Source: Algoriphagus taiwanensis
GTDB lineage: Bacteria; Bacteroidota; Bacteroidia; Cytophagales; Cyclobacteriaceae
Assembly (NCBI RefSeq): GCF_036245645.1
Contig: NZ_BTPE01000004.1
Location: 332,780 to 396,779 of the forward strand
Direction: 5' to 3'
DNA length: 64,000 nt
A program made the position numbers and the translations under genes. Of the stretch, positions 42,906-52,201 are shown one piece after another (positions within the stretch are counted from its first letter, which is position 1; each line of letters starts with the position of its first letter). Below the pieces are notes generated by a model. That model did not search any database. It worked only from the letters and a program-made list of their open reading frames with translations, and was not told the DNA's origin.

Positions 42906-43377
42906 GATTTTTCGGAATTTAATTTTGAAAAAGTAGACTTTGCTTTTTTACTTTTAATCTTTTGTATAAAAGAGAAAAATAACTTAGGGTATTATATAAT
43001 AAGGGCAGAATTTTATTCTAAAAAACTTTATATAAATCTTTGTTTTGGGGACCTTAAAGCATAATAAAAAAATGTATTTTTTTTTAAAATCACTTTTTAT
43101 CATTTTAATCTGAGTTTCCGATTCGAAAAAAAATCCAAGTTTTCGTGATTTTTTTTCCAAAATTAACTTTTGTTAACATTGAGATATTATTTGGAAAAAG
43201 TGGAATAGATAAATAAATCTGAAAATAAACAAAATTAAATTCCGTTTTTCGGTAATTTTTACCTCGGTTCGATTATTTTTTTTGCCAAACTTTTCCTTGC
43301 CGTTCGTGGTAATGCCCTTTGTAATGTGAATTATTCCAAATATCATTGGAATTAAATTAAACCAAAATCTAACCAAT
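42906..43377. other. 472-base AT-rich leader region of the SusC/SusD operon
   Basis: No coding frame. It has many T and A tracts, a weak hairpin soon after the PorE-like stop (AAAAGTA 42929-42935 with TACTTTT 42949-42955), and an inverted repeat ATTCCAA (43333-43339)/TTGGAAT (43346-43352) just before susC. I could not place a convincing TAnnTTTG promoter. Its length suggests an extended regulatory or untranslated leader. Confidence 0.6.
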
Positions 43378-46300
43378 ATGAGGAAAGTTTTACTTCTAGG
43401 ACTCATGCTGTTTTTAGTAAGTGCAGTTGCATTTGCTCAAAGCCGCGTGATCACCGGTACAGTAACCTCTACCGAAGACGGTATGGGTGTACCAGGTGCA
43501 ACAGTTCTGGTAAAGGGAACCACAATTGGTACTGCCACAGACATTGATGGCAAGTACTCAATCAGCGTCCCTGCCGGAAGCAACGTATTAGTGTTCACTT
43601 TTGTGGGCCTGACTACTCAAGAGGTGACAATCGGGAACCGAACTACTATCGATGTGGTAATGGAGTCTGATTTGACTGCCTTGAGTGAAGTCATCGTAAC
43701 GGGGTATGGTACTCAGCCAAAAAGGGAAGTTACCGGTGCGGTATCTTCAGTGAAAGGTGAAGCCATTCAAAACTTGCCTTTGCAGTCTTTTGACCGAGCG
43801 CTTCAAGGACGTGCAGCAGGTGTACAGGTAAGATCATCTAACGGTCTTCCAGGTGGTGCTGTAAACATCCGAATCCGAGGTGTAGGTTCGATCAACGCTG
43901 GTAACGAACCTCTATTCATTGTGGATGGGGTACAGTTGAACAACCAGTCAAATGCTGCCTTCACCCAGTCTAACCCATTGGCATTCTTGAACCCTAACGA
44001 CATCGAGTCTATGGAGATCTTGAAAGACGCGGCTTCTGCTGCTATCTACGGATCCCAGGCTGCTAACGGTGTTGTAATCATTACAACCAAAAAGGGTAAG
44101 CAAGGAAAAGCCAAGTTTGAGTTCAACGCTTTTGCAGGTGAAACTCAGCCAATGAAGTACTTGGACGTACTTGGTGGTGCTGAGTGGTACAACATGAGAA
44201 AAGAAGCGTACATCAACAGCAATCAAACGATTCCAGAAGCTAGAACACTTAGCAACATGGGTCGTCTTCCTTCCAACTGGCAGCAATTAACAGCTGAGGA
44301 ACTGGATGCGATCGGTCAAGCTTTTGAAACCTACGATTGGCAGAGAGAAGTGATGGGTCCAGGTAGACTTCAGAACTATGAGCTTTCTGTATCTGGCGGT
44401 GACGAAAAGACTACATTCTTCCTTTCCGGGTCTTACAACTATCAGGAATCTTCTTTCCAGCCTGTTGACTTCGAAAGAGGTACTGCAAGATTGAGTTTGA
44501 CTCACCAGGCAAACAGCAAGCTGAATTTGGAAACCAACATTAACCTTTCCACTTTCCAGCAGAATATTCCATTTGCTGTATCTGGTTCTTTCTTGGGTAG
44601 CCCGGCATTCTCTGCCTCCGCTATTTTGCCTCACAATGCTATCTACAACGAAGATGGAACCTTCAACACCAATATTGGTGGTGTCTTGGGACAAAACGTA
44701 GTATTGGTGAATGAGTACAATTCCGGTATTCAGAGAACTAACACGGTTGTTGGTAACATTGCCGGTAACTACAAAATCCTTGACAACCTATCTTTCCGTT
44801 CTTTCTTTGGTGTCGATTATCGCTTACTTCAGGGTGATAGCTACAGAGATCCAAGAACTCCAGATGGTGCTGGTGTAAGAGGTAGAAGCTCTCAGCAGCA
44901 AGATTGGAGAACCCGTTTCATTACCACTCAAACCTTGAACTGGAACAAATCTTACAATGGCGTTCATAATCTTTCTGCCTTGTTAGGTTTCGAATTCAAC
45001 TCTGAAACTCGCGAAGGTCTAGACGGAGCAGGTATCGGATTCCCTACTTTCCAATTCAGAACTATTCAGTCTGCTGCTACTCCAGAGTCTCTTTCTGGAT
45101 TCTGGACTGGTTACAGAAGAATGGGTTTCTTCGCTTCTGTTAACTACGATTACAAAAAGAAGTATCTGGCAACTGTAACTGCTCGATATGACGGATCTTC
45201 TCGATTTGGTGAAAACAACAGATATGGTTTGTTCCCATCAATCCGAGTAGGATGGAGCTTGGTTGAAGAAGATTTCTTGAAATCATCTTCTGTGGTTTCT
45301 GAATTGAAACTTAGAGCTTCTTATGGTTTGACAGGTAATGACCAGATCGGAAACTTCGCAGCAAGAGGTCTTTATGGCGGAGCAGGTAACTATTCTGGAA
45401 ATGCAGGTATCAGACCAAGTTCATTGGCTAACCTTAACTTGGGCTGGGAAACTAACAATACCTTCAACCTAGGTTTGGATTATGGTTTCTTCGGAAACAG
45501 AATCACTGGTTCCTTGGACGTGTTTGATAGAAGAACTAAAGATCTTTTGTTGGATCAGCCAATTCTTTGGACCAATGGCTTCTCTGATATCGCCAACAAC
45601 GTAGGTGAGCTTCAGAACAAAGGTATCGAATTGGAAATCTCTACAGTGAATATTGATCAAGGTGGTTTCCGTTGGAATTCCAGCTTCAACTTCAGTGTAC
45701 TTGACAACCAGGTAATCAGCTTGTATGATGATTTGGAATTCCTTCCTGCTAACCCAGGTATCGCAGTAGGCCAGCCTGTAGGTAGATTTGGAGAGGGTGC
45801 TGTATTTACTCAGGAATATGCCGGTGTAAACCCTGCCAATGGACGTCCAATGTGGTATGACATCAATAGAAACATCACTTACTTACCTTTAGCTGCAGAT
45901 AGAATTTATTCTGGTTCTAGTTTGTCAACTACTTATGGAGGTTTGAATAATACATTCACCTACAAGGGATTTGAATTGACCGCCTTCTTCGTTTATGAAT
46001 ATGGTGCAAGAATTTTTGATGGTCAGTACAGCTTCTTGAGAGAAAACGGAACCCGTCTTACTCTTAATGCATTGAGAGAAGTAAATGAAAGATCTTGGAG
46101 AGAGCCAGGTCAAATCACTGATATTCCAAGAAACTTGACTACCAATGGCGGTAACTTCCCAAGAAACGCTTCAAGAAATACAGGTTCAGCTAACTTGTTG
46201 AAGGCTGATTTCATCAGACTTTCCCAGTTGACTGTAGGATATTCCTTCAACCCAACATTGGTTAGTAAGATCGGTCTTTCCAGAGCGAGAATCTACGTAC

Positions 46301-46422
46301 AAGGCTTGAACTTGTGGACGTACACCGATTATCCTGGATATGATCCTGAATTTACTGGTGCAGGTACAGGACAAATTCCTTTGACTAAGAACTACACCGT
46401 CGGGGTTCAAATTGGATTCTAA
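43378..46422 (+). CDS. SusC/RagA-family TonB-dependent outer-membrane transporter
   Basis: 1014-residue outer-membrane transporter for glycans or peptides, energised by TonB. Signal peptide MRKVLLLGLMLFLVSAVAFAQ. A CarboxypepD regulatory domain (~22-100) and the plug domain (~115-225, with the SusC motif VTGAVSSVKGEAIQ and ALQGRAAGVQV) precede the C-terminal barrel (NYTVGVQIGF). Codons such as AAC, GGT and CGT/AGA are favoured more than in neighbouring genes, a pattern of strong expression. It forms an operon with susD. Confidence 0.95.
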   Translation: MRKVLLLGLMLFLVSAVAFAQSRVITGTVTSTEDGMGVPGATVLVKGTTIGTATDIDGKYSISVPAGSNVLVFTFVGLTTQEVTIGNRTTIDVVMESDLTALSEVIVTGYGTQPKREVTGAVSSVKGEAIQNLPLQSFDRALQGRAAGVQVRSSNGLPGGAVNIRIRGVGSINAGNEPLFIVDGVQLNNQSNAAFTQSNPLAFLNPNDIESMEILKDAASAAIYGSQAANGVVIITTKKGKQGKAKFEFNAFAGETQPMKYLDVLGGAEWYNMRKEAYINSNQTIPEARTLSNMGRLPSNWQQLTAEELDAIGQAFETYDWQREVMGPGRLQNYELSVSGGDEKTTFFLSGSYNYQESSFQPVDFERGTARLSLTHQANSKLNLETNINLSTFQQNIPFAVSGSFLGSPAFSASAILPHNAIYNEDGTFNTNIGGVLGQNVVLVNEYNSGIQRTNTVVGNIAGNYKILDNLSFRSFFGVDYRLLQGDSYRDPRTPDGAGVRGRSSQQQDWRTRFITTQTLNWNKSYNGVHNLSALLGFEFNSETREGLDGAGIGFPTFQFRTIQSAATPESLSGFWTGYRRMGFFASVNYDYKKKYLATVTARYDGSSRFGENNRYGLFPSIRVGWSLVEEDFLKSSSVVSELKLRASYGLTGNDQIGNFAARGLYGGAGNYSGNAGIRPSSLANLNLGWETNNTFNLGLDYGFFGNRITGSLDVFDRRTKDLLLDQPILWTNGFSDIANNVGELQNKGIELEISTVNIDQGGFRWNSSFNFSVLDNQVISLYDDLEFLPANPGIAVGQPVGRFGEGAVFTQEYAGVNPANGRPMWYDINRNITYLPLAADRIYSGSSLSTTYGGLNNTFTYKGFELTAFFVYEYGARIFDGQYSFLRENGTRLTLNALREVNERSWREPGQITDIPRNLTTNGGNFPRNASRNTGSANLLKADFIRLSQLTVGYSFNPTLVSKIGLSRARIYVQGLNLWTYTDYPGYDPEFTGAGTGQIPLTKNYTVGVQIGF

Positions 46423-46434
46423 TCACCCAAAAAG

Positions 46435-47949
46435 ATGAAAAAAATGAAATTTATAAATAAAGCAGTTCTCTCTATTGCACTTGCAGGATCATTTCTGCTT
46501 GGGGCATGTGAAAGTGCTCTGCAGGTAGATCCAAGACAGTCCATTGATGCGAATGGTGCCTTAAATACTCCTGATGCAGTGGATGCGGCTCTAAATTCCG
46601 TATATGCTCGGCTTCGTGCTACCAGCAATTATGGACGTAATTTGTTCGCTATGGCTGATGCTTTAGCTGACGTAGGACAAACGACAAGTAACTCTGGCCG
46701 ATTGATTGGCGAAAACAACAATCAGCCTAACGTTCATTTTCCTGCTGCTACTTGGCAAAACAGCTACTTTGCAATCAATGAAGCAAATTTGATCATTGAT
46801 GCATTAGGCGATGTACAAGGTGCTTCTGAAGCTCAGTTGGCAAGATGGGAGGGAGAAGCTAAGTTCCTAAGAGCCCTCTATTACTTCGATTTGGTAAAAG
46901 TTTACTCTTATATCCCTACAGCTGTATATCAGCCAGGTGTAATTGATGAGGGTGGAATTCCATTGGAAACTGAAGGCATCATCACTTCTGAAGCTGCATT
47001 TAGCAGACAGACAGCTAGATCTTCAGTAAATGCAGTTTACGACCAGATTTATACTGATTTGGAGGATGCTAAGCGTTTATTGACTTCAAGAGGTGTTCAA
47101 TACGGTTCCAGTGCTGCAGCATCTGCCCTTTTGTCAAGAGTAGCTCTTTACAGAGGCGATTGGGCCAAGGCTGTTTCTGAATCTACTTTGGCTCTTGATA
47201 GCAGTGTTGGGGTAGTTCTCTCAGGTGAAGCTTATGTTAGCGGTTGGAGAGCTCCTGTAAATCCAGAGTCTATGTTTGAGGTTAGATTTGCATTAGCTGA
47301 AGAGTCCATCGGAGTTAATGAATCCTTGCAGTCAACTTACACAGCATTGTTGAATTTGGATAACAAAAATCAGCAAGGCGGATGGGGTGATTTCATTCCA
47401 AACGCAACAGTAAGAGACTTCTTTGGTCTTTCTCAACTTCAAATTGGCTCTCCTGCTTCTGATAACAACAACTGGGATGTTACCCGAAACAATGATATCA
47501 GAGCTGGTCTTTACACTACCGGTAATACTGTAAGAGGTGCTGGCCGTCAAATTGAGTGTACTAAATTTATGTCCAAAAGCGGTTTTGCCTATGGGGATAA
47601 TGTGCCTGTGGTAAGAAAGTCTGAAATGCACTTGAACCGTGCTGAGGCAAATTACCATTTAGGAAATGAGGGAGCTGCTCTTGCCGAATTGAATGCATTC
47701 AAAGGCCTTAGAGGTATCGAAGAAGTTGATTTGGCTGGTGAAGCGCTTTTAGAAGAAATTCTGTTGGAGCGTTTCAAGGAATTTGCCTTCGAGGGTCAGA
47801 GATTTTTCGACTTGAAGCGTTATGGAAGATCAATTGTGAAGACCACACCTAATGTGAGAGTGGACTTTGACGACTTCAGAATTTTGCCTCCAATCCCTCA
47901 AAGAGAAGTAGACGGTAATCCAAATCTTAATCAAAACAGAGGCTACTAA
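46435..47949 (+). CDS. SusD/RagB-family nutrient-binding lipoprotein
   Basis: Surface-exposed partner of the SusC transporter, 504 residues. Signal peptide with lipobox Cys (SFLLGAC). TPR-type helices are typical of SusD (AEANYHLGNEGAALAELNAFKGLRG), and the C-terminal RFFDLKRYGRS and LPPIPQREVDGNPNLNQNRGY are SusD hallmarks. It starts 13 bases after susC, and two in-frame ATGs (46435 and 46444) are possible. There are no glycosidase genes next to the pair, so the substrate is not indicated. Confidence 0.95.
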   Translation: MKKMKFINKAVLSIALAGSFLLGACESALQVDPRQSIDANGALNTPDAVDAALNSVYARLRATSNYGRNLFAMADALADVGQTTSNSGRLIGENNNQPNVHFPAATWQNSYFAINEANLIIDALGDVQGASEAQLARWEGEAKFLRALYYFDLVKVYSYIPTAVYQPGVIDEGGIPLETEGIITSEAAFSRQTARSSVNAVYDQIYTDLEDAKRLLTSRGVQYGSSAAASALLSRVALYRGDWAKAVSESTLALDSSVGVVLSGEAYVSGWRAPVNPESMFEVRFALAEESIGVNESLQSTYTALLNLDNKNQQGGWGDFIPNATVRDFFGLSQLQIGSPASDNNNWDVTRNNDIRAGLYTTGNTVRGAGRQIECTKFMSKSGFAYGDNVPVVRKSEMHLNRAEANYHLGNEGAALAELNAFKGLRGIEEVDLAGEALLEEILLERFKEFAFEGQRFFDLKRYGRSIVKTTPNVRVDFDDFRILPPIPQREVDGNPNLNQNRGY

Positions 47950-47960
47950 AATCAGAAATC

Positions 47961-48446
47961 ATGAAAAAGATATTTTCTTTATTAACTCTAGCCTTAGTTC
48001 TTGTTTTCTCTTCTTGTATTGAACAAAACTACCCACTTTGGGAAGGCGCCTTGGTAGAATTTGATGATGCAGTAAACAGAAATCCTGTTGCAGGTCAAAA
48101 GTATCCAAGAATAACTGTAGCTAATACTGTGGGAGCTGTCAGTCTCCAGGTTAATTTAGTTGCTGCTCAAAGATCTGCTGATGAGACCATCAACTACAGT
48201 GTAGTTGCAGAAGGAACTACGGCAGTGTCAGGTACCGACTTTACCACCTCTGGTACATTGGTAATCCCTGCAAATTCCAGTACTGGAACTTTGACTGTAA
48301 CTATTCCAAACACCGGAGCTATCGGTGGTTCAGTAGACTTGTTGTTGCAGTTGGATGGTAATGCGAACATTAGCTCCAGCGAAAACTACAATCAAGTTCA
48401 ATTGAGAATAACAAGACCTAATCCTCCTGCGGAAGAAGGAGCTTGA
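47961..48446 (+). CDS. Small surface lipoprotein in the SusCD operon (DUF4843-like)
   Basis: 161 residues with lipobox Cys (VLVFSSC). The rest is a beta-rich domain, with EFDDAVNRNP near the N-terminus and repeated strands like VVAEGTTAVSGTDF and SGTLVIPANSSTGTLTVTI, as in Calx-beta and DUF4843 proteins found beside SusD. It probably helps ligand capture at the surface. It starts 12 bases after susD and is followed by a strong terminator. Confidence 0.7.
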   Translation: MKKIFSLLTLALVLVFSSCIEQNYPLWEGALVEFDDAVNRNPVAGQKYPRITVANTVGAVSLQVNLVAAQRSADETINYSVVAEGTTAVSGTDFTTSGTLVIPANSSTGTLTVTIPNTGAIGGSVDLLLQLDGNANISSSENYNQVQLRITRPNPPAEEGA

Positions 48447-48462
48447 TATAATTTAAAACCAA

Positions 48463-48490
48463 AAAGACCGGAATTCCCGGTCTTTTTTTT
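48463..48490 (+). terminator. Terminator of the SusC/SusD operon
   Basis: 9-bp stem AAAGACCGG/CCGGTCTTT with a 5-base loop and a run of eight Ts. It lies 17 bases after the small lipoprotein stop, the clearest intrinsic terminator in the window. Confidence 0.92.
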
Positions 48491-48499
48491 CCAACTATT

Positions 48500-49162
48500 A
48501 TGAAAACGATCAAATTAATTTGTCTTCTCCTTTTTTTGGGAATTAATGGGGTTTCTTTTGCCCAATTGTCCGTTTTAAGGGATAATGGTACGGGGAGTCC
48601 TATTATGTCAAATCCCTATAATGAAGTGAAAGGGAGCCAGTACATTGATGATTTCCGTTCTGGTACGCTTACTCTTCCTAATGGTCAAATAATTGAAGGA
48701 CTCCAAATTGCATTGAATGGGTTTGAAAACACCATTGAATACAAAATGAATGGATCCTTGTTTGCTTATAGTGCGGATAAGCTGGCTGGATTTTCCTATG
48801 TGAATAGCAAAGGGGAGCTTGCGGAATACACCTCCGAATTTGTGATTCCTACACAATCAAAAAAACGATTTATTCGTGTCTTGGAAAAGGGGAAATATTC
48901 TCTTTATAGTCATGATTACAAAATCATGGTCGACGATCCTGGGGCTACCTATGGAACCCAAGCTGCGAAGGTGTTTCAAACTTTGGAAGACCTCTTTGTA
49001 GTTAAAGATGGAGAGATTTTCCTTTTTAAGAATAAATCAAAGGACTTGCAGAAAATCTTCGGAGAGGATGCTGAGAAAATTCCAGTTTTTGAAAAATCGC
49101 TCAAGCTTAATCTAAAGGAAACTAATGATGTTCGACTTTTGATACGGGCTTTAAATCAATGA
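48500..49162 (+). CDS. Exported protein of unknown function
   Basis: 220 residues with a signal peptide (MKTIKLICLLLFLGINGVSFAQ). The mature part is beta-rich with DDFRSGTLTLPNGQIIEGLQIALN. The C-terminal helix LRLLIRALNQ-type end (VRLLIRALNQ) is a feature of several Cytophagales exported proteins. I do not recognise a named family. It follows the SusCD terminator by 10 bases and ends in its own terminator, so it is a single-gene unit. Confidence 0.6.
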   Translation: MKTIKLICLLLFLGINGVSFAQLSVLRDNGTGSPIMSNPYNEVKGSQYIDDFRSGTLTLPNGQIIEGLQIALNGFENTIEYKMNGSLFAYSADKLAGFSYVNSKGELAEYTSEFVIPTQSKKRFIRVLEKGKYSLYSHDYKIMVDDPGATYGTQAAKVFQTLEDLFVVKDGEIFLFKNKSKDLQKIFGEDAEKIPVFEKSLKLNLKETNDVRLLIRALNQ

Positions 49163-49172
49163 TGACAGTTTG

Positions 49173-49204
49173 GTCCCTCAGTTTTCCTTGAGGGACTTTT
49201 TTTT
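49173..49204 (+). terminator. Terminator after the exported protein gene
   Basis: 8-bp stem GTCCCTCA/TGAGGGAC with an 8-base loop, followed by a run of nine Ts that leads straight into a TAGCTTTG promoter element. Confidence 0.85.
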
Positions 49205-49212
49205 TAGCTTTG
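49205..49212 (+). promoter_or_regulatory. -7 promoter element of the PTPS-family gene
   Basis: TAGCTTTG is an exact TAnnTTTG match. It predicts a transcription start near 49218, leaving an untranslated leader of only ~14 bases. No clear TTG lies at the usual distance; the position is taken by the preceding terminator. Confidence 0.55.
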
Positions 49213-49231
49213 CAGACTTATTGGATATGTG

Positions 49232-49657
49232 ATGATTTACGTTTGCCGCAAAGAGCACTTTAATGCTGCCCATAAACTTTGGAATCCCAACTGGTCTGAC
49301 GAAAAGAACTTTGAAGTTTTCGGGCCCTGTGCCAATGTCAACTGGCATGGGCACAATTTTGAATTGATAGTGACTGTCAAAGGGCTTCCTGATCCTGAGA
49401 CAGGCTTTGTGGTGGACTTGAAGCAGTTGAGCACGCTAATCAGAAAACTGGTTATTGATAAAGTGGACCATAAAAATCTGAATATGGACGTGGATTTTAT
49501 GCTGGGTAAAATGGCTTCCTGTGAGATTTTGGTTATGGAATTTTGGAAGATTCTGGAGCCCGCTGTAAAAGAAATCACTCCAAACGGTGGATTGTACAAG
49601 CTGACTCTTTATGAGACTCCAAGGAATTTTGTTGAATATTTTGGAGAGGGCATTTGA
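49232..49657 (+). CDS. 6-pyruvoyl/6-carboxytetrahydropterin synthase (COG0720)
   Basis: Zn enzyme acting on dihydroneopterin triphosphate; 141 residues from the ATG at 49232 (a GTG lies one codon upstream). Zinc ligands are the His of EHFNAAHKL and the HGH motif. The catalytic Cys is in CANVNWHGHN. Its spacing, CxxxxxHGH, is that of PTPS-II (biopterin-type), while QueD has CxxxHGH. So it may make pyruvoyl-tetrahydropterin for the PhhA cofactor, supply QueE, or do both. Confidence 0.85.
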   Translation: MIYVCRKEHFNAAHKLWNPNWSDEKNFEVFGPCANVNWHGHNFELIVTVKGLPDPETGFVVDLKQLSTLIRKLVIDKVDHKNLNMDVDFMLGKMASCEILVMEFWKILEPAVKEITPNGGLYKLTLYETPRNFVEYFGEGI

Positions 49658-49682
49658 TCCTTTCCAGGAAATAAAGCTGTGG

Positions 49683-49708
49683 AAAAGTAGGCCTAAAAAC
49701 CTACTTTT
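49683..49708 (+). terminator. Terminator after the PTPS-family gene
   Basis: 9-bp stem AAAAGTAGG/CCTACTTTT with an 8-base loop, followed by ATTTTT. It lies 25 bases after the stop and before lpxB, so lpxB probably has its own promoter or read-through expression. Confidence 0.8.
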
Positions 49709-49733
49709 ATTTTTCTAACCTAAATCAAACCTT

Positions 49734-50840
49734 TTGAAAAGGATATACCTGATATCAGGAGAGCGTTCGGGTGATTTACACGCTTCCAATCTCGTTTTTG
49801 CCCTAAAAGCAAAGGATTCATCCCTGTCATTTAGAGGAATGGGCGGATCCTATTCCAAAGAAGCGGGTGTAGACTTGGCTGTGGATTATTCTGAAGTGGC
49901 GCTGATGGGTTTTTTGGAGGTGGTTTTGGGTTTTCGGAAAGTGCTCAAATACCTCAATTTGGTCAAAAAGGATATCATTGCCTTTAAGCCCGATGCTTTG
50001 ATTTTGGTTGATTATGGTGGGTTTAATATGAAAATTGCCGCCTTTGCCAAGGAAAATGGTATAACGGTGCATTACTATATTCCTCCCAAAGTCTGGGCTT
50101 GGAATCAAAAAAGAGCCTTGAAGTTAAAGGAGATTACAGATCAGATTTATTCTATTTTGCCTTTCGAGCCTGAATTTTTTCAAGAATTCGGAATGAAAGT
50201 TCATTATGTCGGTAACCCACTTTTAGATGAAATCAGAAAGTTTAAATCGCACGATTTCTTTTTTCAAAAAAATGAACTGAACTACCAACCCATCATTGGT
50301 TTGCTGCCTGGTAGCCGAAAGCAGGAGATTCATGCAATGTTGGACAAAATGATCACTCTAGTTAAGGAGTTTCCAAATGCTCAATTTGTCATTGCGGGAG
50401 TGGATAGCCTACCTGAGCAGGTTTATGAACCCGCCAGAAAAGCAGGAATAAAGATTGTATTTAATCAGACTTATGATTTGCTTTCCCATGCCACTGCAGC
50501 CGTAGTGACTTCTGGTACCGCTACTCTGGAAACAGCCCTATTTAGAGTTCCCCAGATTGTGGTTTACCGAACTTCTGCTATCACCTATGCAATCGCCAAA
50601 AGGCTAATTCGGGTTCCGTTTATCTCTTTGCCTAACTTAATTGCAAACAGAGAAGTGGTAAGGGAATTGATTCAGGATGATTTTTCAACAGAGAACCTAA
50701 AGGGAGAACTTCAGCAGATTTTTTCCAATGTGGTGTATAAAGGGGAAATGCTCCAAGGCTATGATTTGATAAGGGAAAAAATAGGAGAGAGCAGTGCCTC
50801 TGAGAACGCCGCTGATTTGATCCTTAGATTCAAAAATTGA
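49734..50840 (+). CDS. lpxB: Lipid-A-disaccharide synthase
   Basis: GT19 glycosyltransferase that joins UDP-diacylglucosamine and lipid X at the inner membrane, in lipid A synthesis. 368 residues; the start is a TTG (TTGAAAAGGATA), the only one that keeps the conserved ISGERSGDLHASNL N-terminus. Motifs GMGGSYSKEAG, YYIPPKVWAWNQKR, GLLPGSRKQEIH and VTSGTATLETALF are typical of LpxB. It ends before a terminator shared with clpX. Confidence 0.95.
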   Translation: MKRIYLISGERSGDLHASNLVFALKAKDSSLSFRGMGGSYSKEAGVDLAVDYSEVALMGFLEVVLGFRKVLKYLNLVKKDIIAFKPDALILVDYGGFNMKIAAFAKENGITVHYYIPPKVWAWNQKRALKLKEITDQIYSILPFEPEFFQEFGMKVHYVGNPLLDEIRKFKSHDFFFQKNELNYQPIIGLLPGSRKQEIHAMLDKMITLVKEFPNAQFVIAGVDSLPEQVYEPARKAGIKIVFNQTYDLLSHATAAVVTSGTATLETALFRVPQIVVYRTSAITYAIAKRLIRVPFISLPNLIANREVVRELIQDDFSTENLKGELQQIFSNVVYKGEMLQGYDLIREKIGESSASENAADLILRFKN

Positions 50841-50948
50841 GATCGGCCATTGATGCCTTTGAGCAAAATCAGCTGGATTGATGAGCAAGGTGGGCTTGGC
50901 TTTTTTCGTGGTGCTTTTGCTTATTTTTTTTGGTAAATAGAAAAAAAT

Positions 50949-50972
50949 AAACCCCGACACTCGCCGGGGTTT
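50949..50972. terminator. Terminator between lpxB and clpX
   Basis: 8-bp stem AAACCCCG/CGGGGTTT with an 8-base loop, T-rich on the plus side and A-rich (T-rich on minus) on the other. It lies between convergent genes, so it is likely bidirectional. Confidence 0.75.
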
Positions 50973-50977
50973 TTGAT

Positions 50978-52201
50978 TCAAGCTACTTGAAGTCGCTTGA
51001 ATTTTGATTTATCAAATTGTGATTTTGCGTATTCTGCATTGATAATCAGTTCCTTGACTGTATCATCAGAAGGCAGTTCGTACATGGCATCGGTGATGAT
51101 TGCTTCGCAAATGGACCGAAGACCTCTTGCACCAAGATTGTACTCCACTGCTTTGTCCACGATGAAATCCAATCCATCCTCTTTAAACTTAAGATTCACC
51201 CCTTCCATGGCCATTAGCTTAGCATACTGCTTGACCAGCGCATTTTTGGGTTCTGTCAGAATTCGCTTCAGTGCATCTTTGTGAAGTGGGTCCAAATGCG
51301 TCAAAACCGGAAGTCTGCCGATCAATTCCGGAATCAATCCAAATGCTTTCAAATCCTGGGCGGTAACGTATTGAAGCAGGTTTTCACGATCTGCCACCAC
51401 ATTTCCAGAACTTTTGCTGAAGCCCATAGGCTGCGTATTCAGTCGCTTACCGATATGTCTGGCAATCCCGTCAAACGCACCACCGCAGATAAAAAGGATG
51501 TTTTCTGTATTGACAGCAATCATCTTTTGATCTGGGTGTTTTCTTCCTCCTTGTGGTGGAACATTGACTACGGTGCCTTCCAATAACTTAAGCATGGCTT
51601 GCTGAACTCCTTCTCCACTTACATCTCGGGTGATCGAGGGGTTGTCAGATTTCCGGGCTATTTTATCAATTTCATCGATGTAGACAATACCACGCTCAGC
51701 TGCTTCTACATTGTAATCGGCCGCTTGAAGCAGGCGGGTAAGAATGCTTTCGACATCTTCGCCTACATACCCTGCTTCGGTAAGCACAGTCGCATCGGCA
51801 ATACAAAAGGGAACTTCAAGGATTTTGGCCAAAGTTTTTGCCAAATAAGTTTTTCCAGTTCCTGTATCTCCGACCATGATGATGTTGGATTTTTCAATCT
51901 TGATTTCATCAGGGTCTTCCTTCTGCTGAAGTCTTTTGTAGTGATTATAAACGGCTACAGTGAGTACTTTTTTTGCATCCTCTTGACCGATCACGTACTG
52001 ATCCAGATAAGCTGTCAATTCCTTGGGTTTTTTCAGCTTAAACTTGGGTTTGGCACCTGATTTCTTGGTTTTTTCTTCTTCTCCCAAGATCAGATGTGCC
52101 TGATCGATGCAGAAATTACAGATATGGGCAGAGATTCCCGATACCATCAGGTCTACGTCTTTTTTATTTCTACCGCAAAAGGAGCAGGTAACTTGAGCCA
52201 T
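50978..52201 (-). CDS. clpX: ATP-dependent Clp protease, ATPase subunit ClpX
   Basis: AAA+ unfoldase that feeds ClpP. 407 residues. N-terminal zinc-binding domain with CSFCGRN and ICNFCIDQA, Walker A GDTGTGKTYLA, Walker B IVYIDEIDKIA, sensor and pore regions intact, and LIGRLPVLTHLDPL. Its ATG overlaps the clpP stop by one base. Part of the tig-clpP-clpX unit. Confidence 0.98.
   Translation of the reverse strand: MAQVTCSFCGRNKKDVDLMVSGISAHICNFCIDQAHLILGEEEKTKKSGAKPKFKLKKPKELTAYLDQYVIGQEDAKKVLTVAVYNHYKRLQQKEDPDEIKIEKSNIIMVGDTGTGKTYLAKTLAKILEVPFCIADATVLTEAGYVGEDVESILTRLLQAADYNVEAAERGIVYIDEIDKIARKSDNPSITRDVSGEGVQQAMLKLLEGTVVNVPPQGGRKHPDQKMIAVNTENILFICGGAFDGIARHIGKRLNTQPMGFSKSSGNVVADRENLLQYVTAQDLKAFGLIPELIGRLPVLTHLDPLHKDALKRILTEPKNALVKQYAKLMAMEGVNLKFKEDGLDFIVDKAVEYNLGARGLRSICEAIITDAMYELPSDDTVKELIINAEYAKSQFDKSKFKRLQVA

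Noticed and set aside
42906..43377. Small genes or a riboswitch in the susC leader
   Set aside because: Short frames there are low-complexity and AT-driven, and no known riboswitch core could be recognised.
43378..46422. Unusual codon choice of susC as a sign of horizontal transfer
   Set aside because: The bias is towards codons typical of highly expressed genes and extends to susD, so strong expression explains it better.
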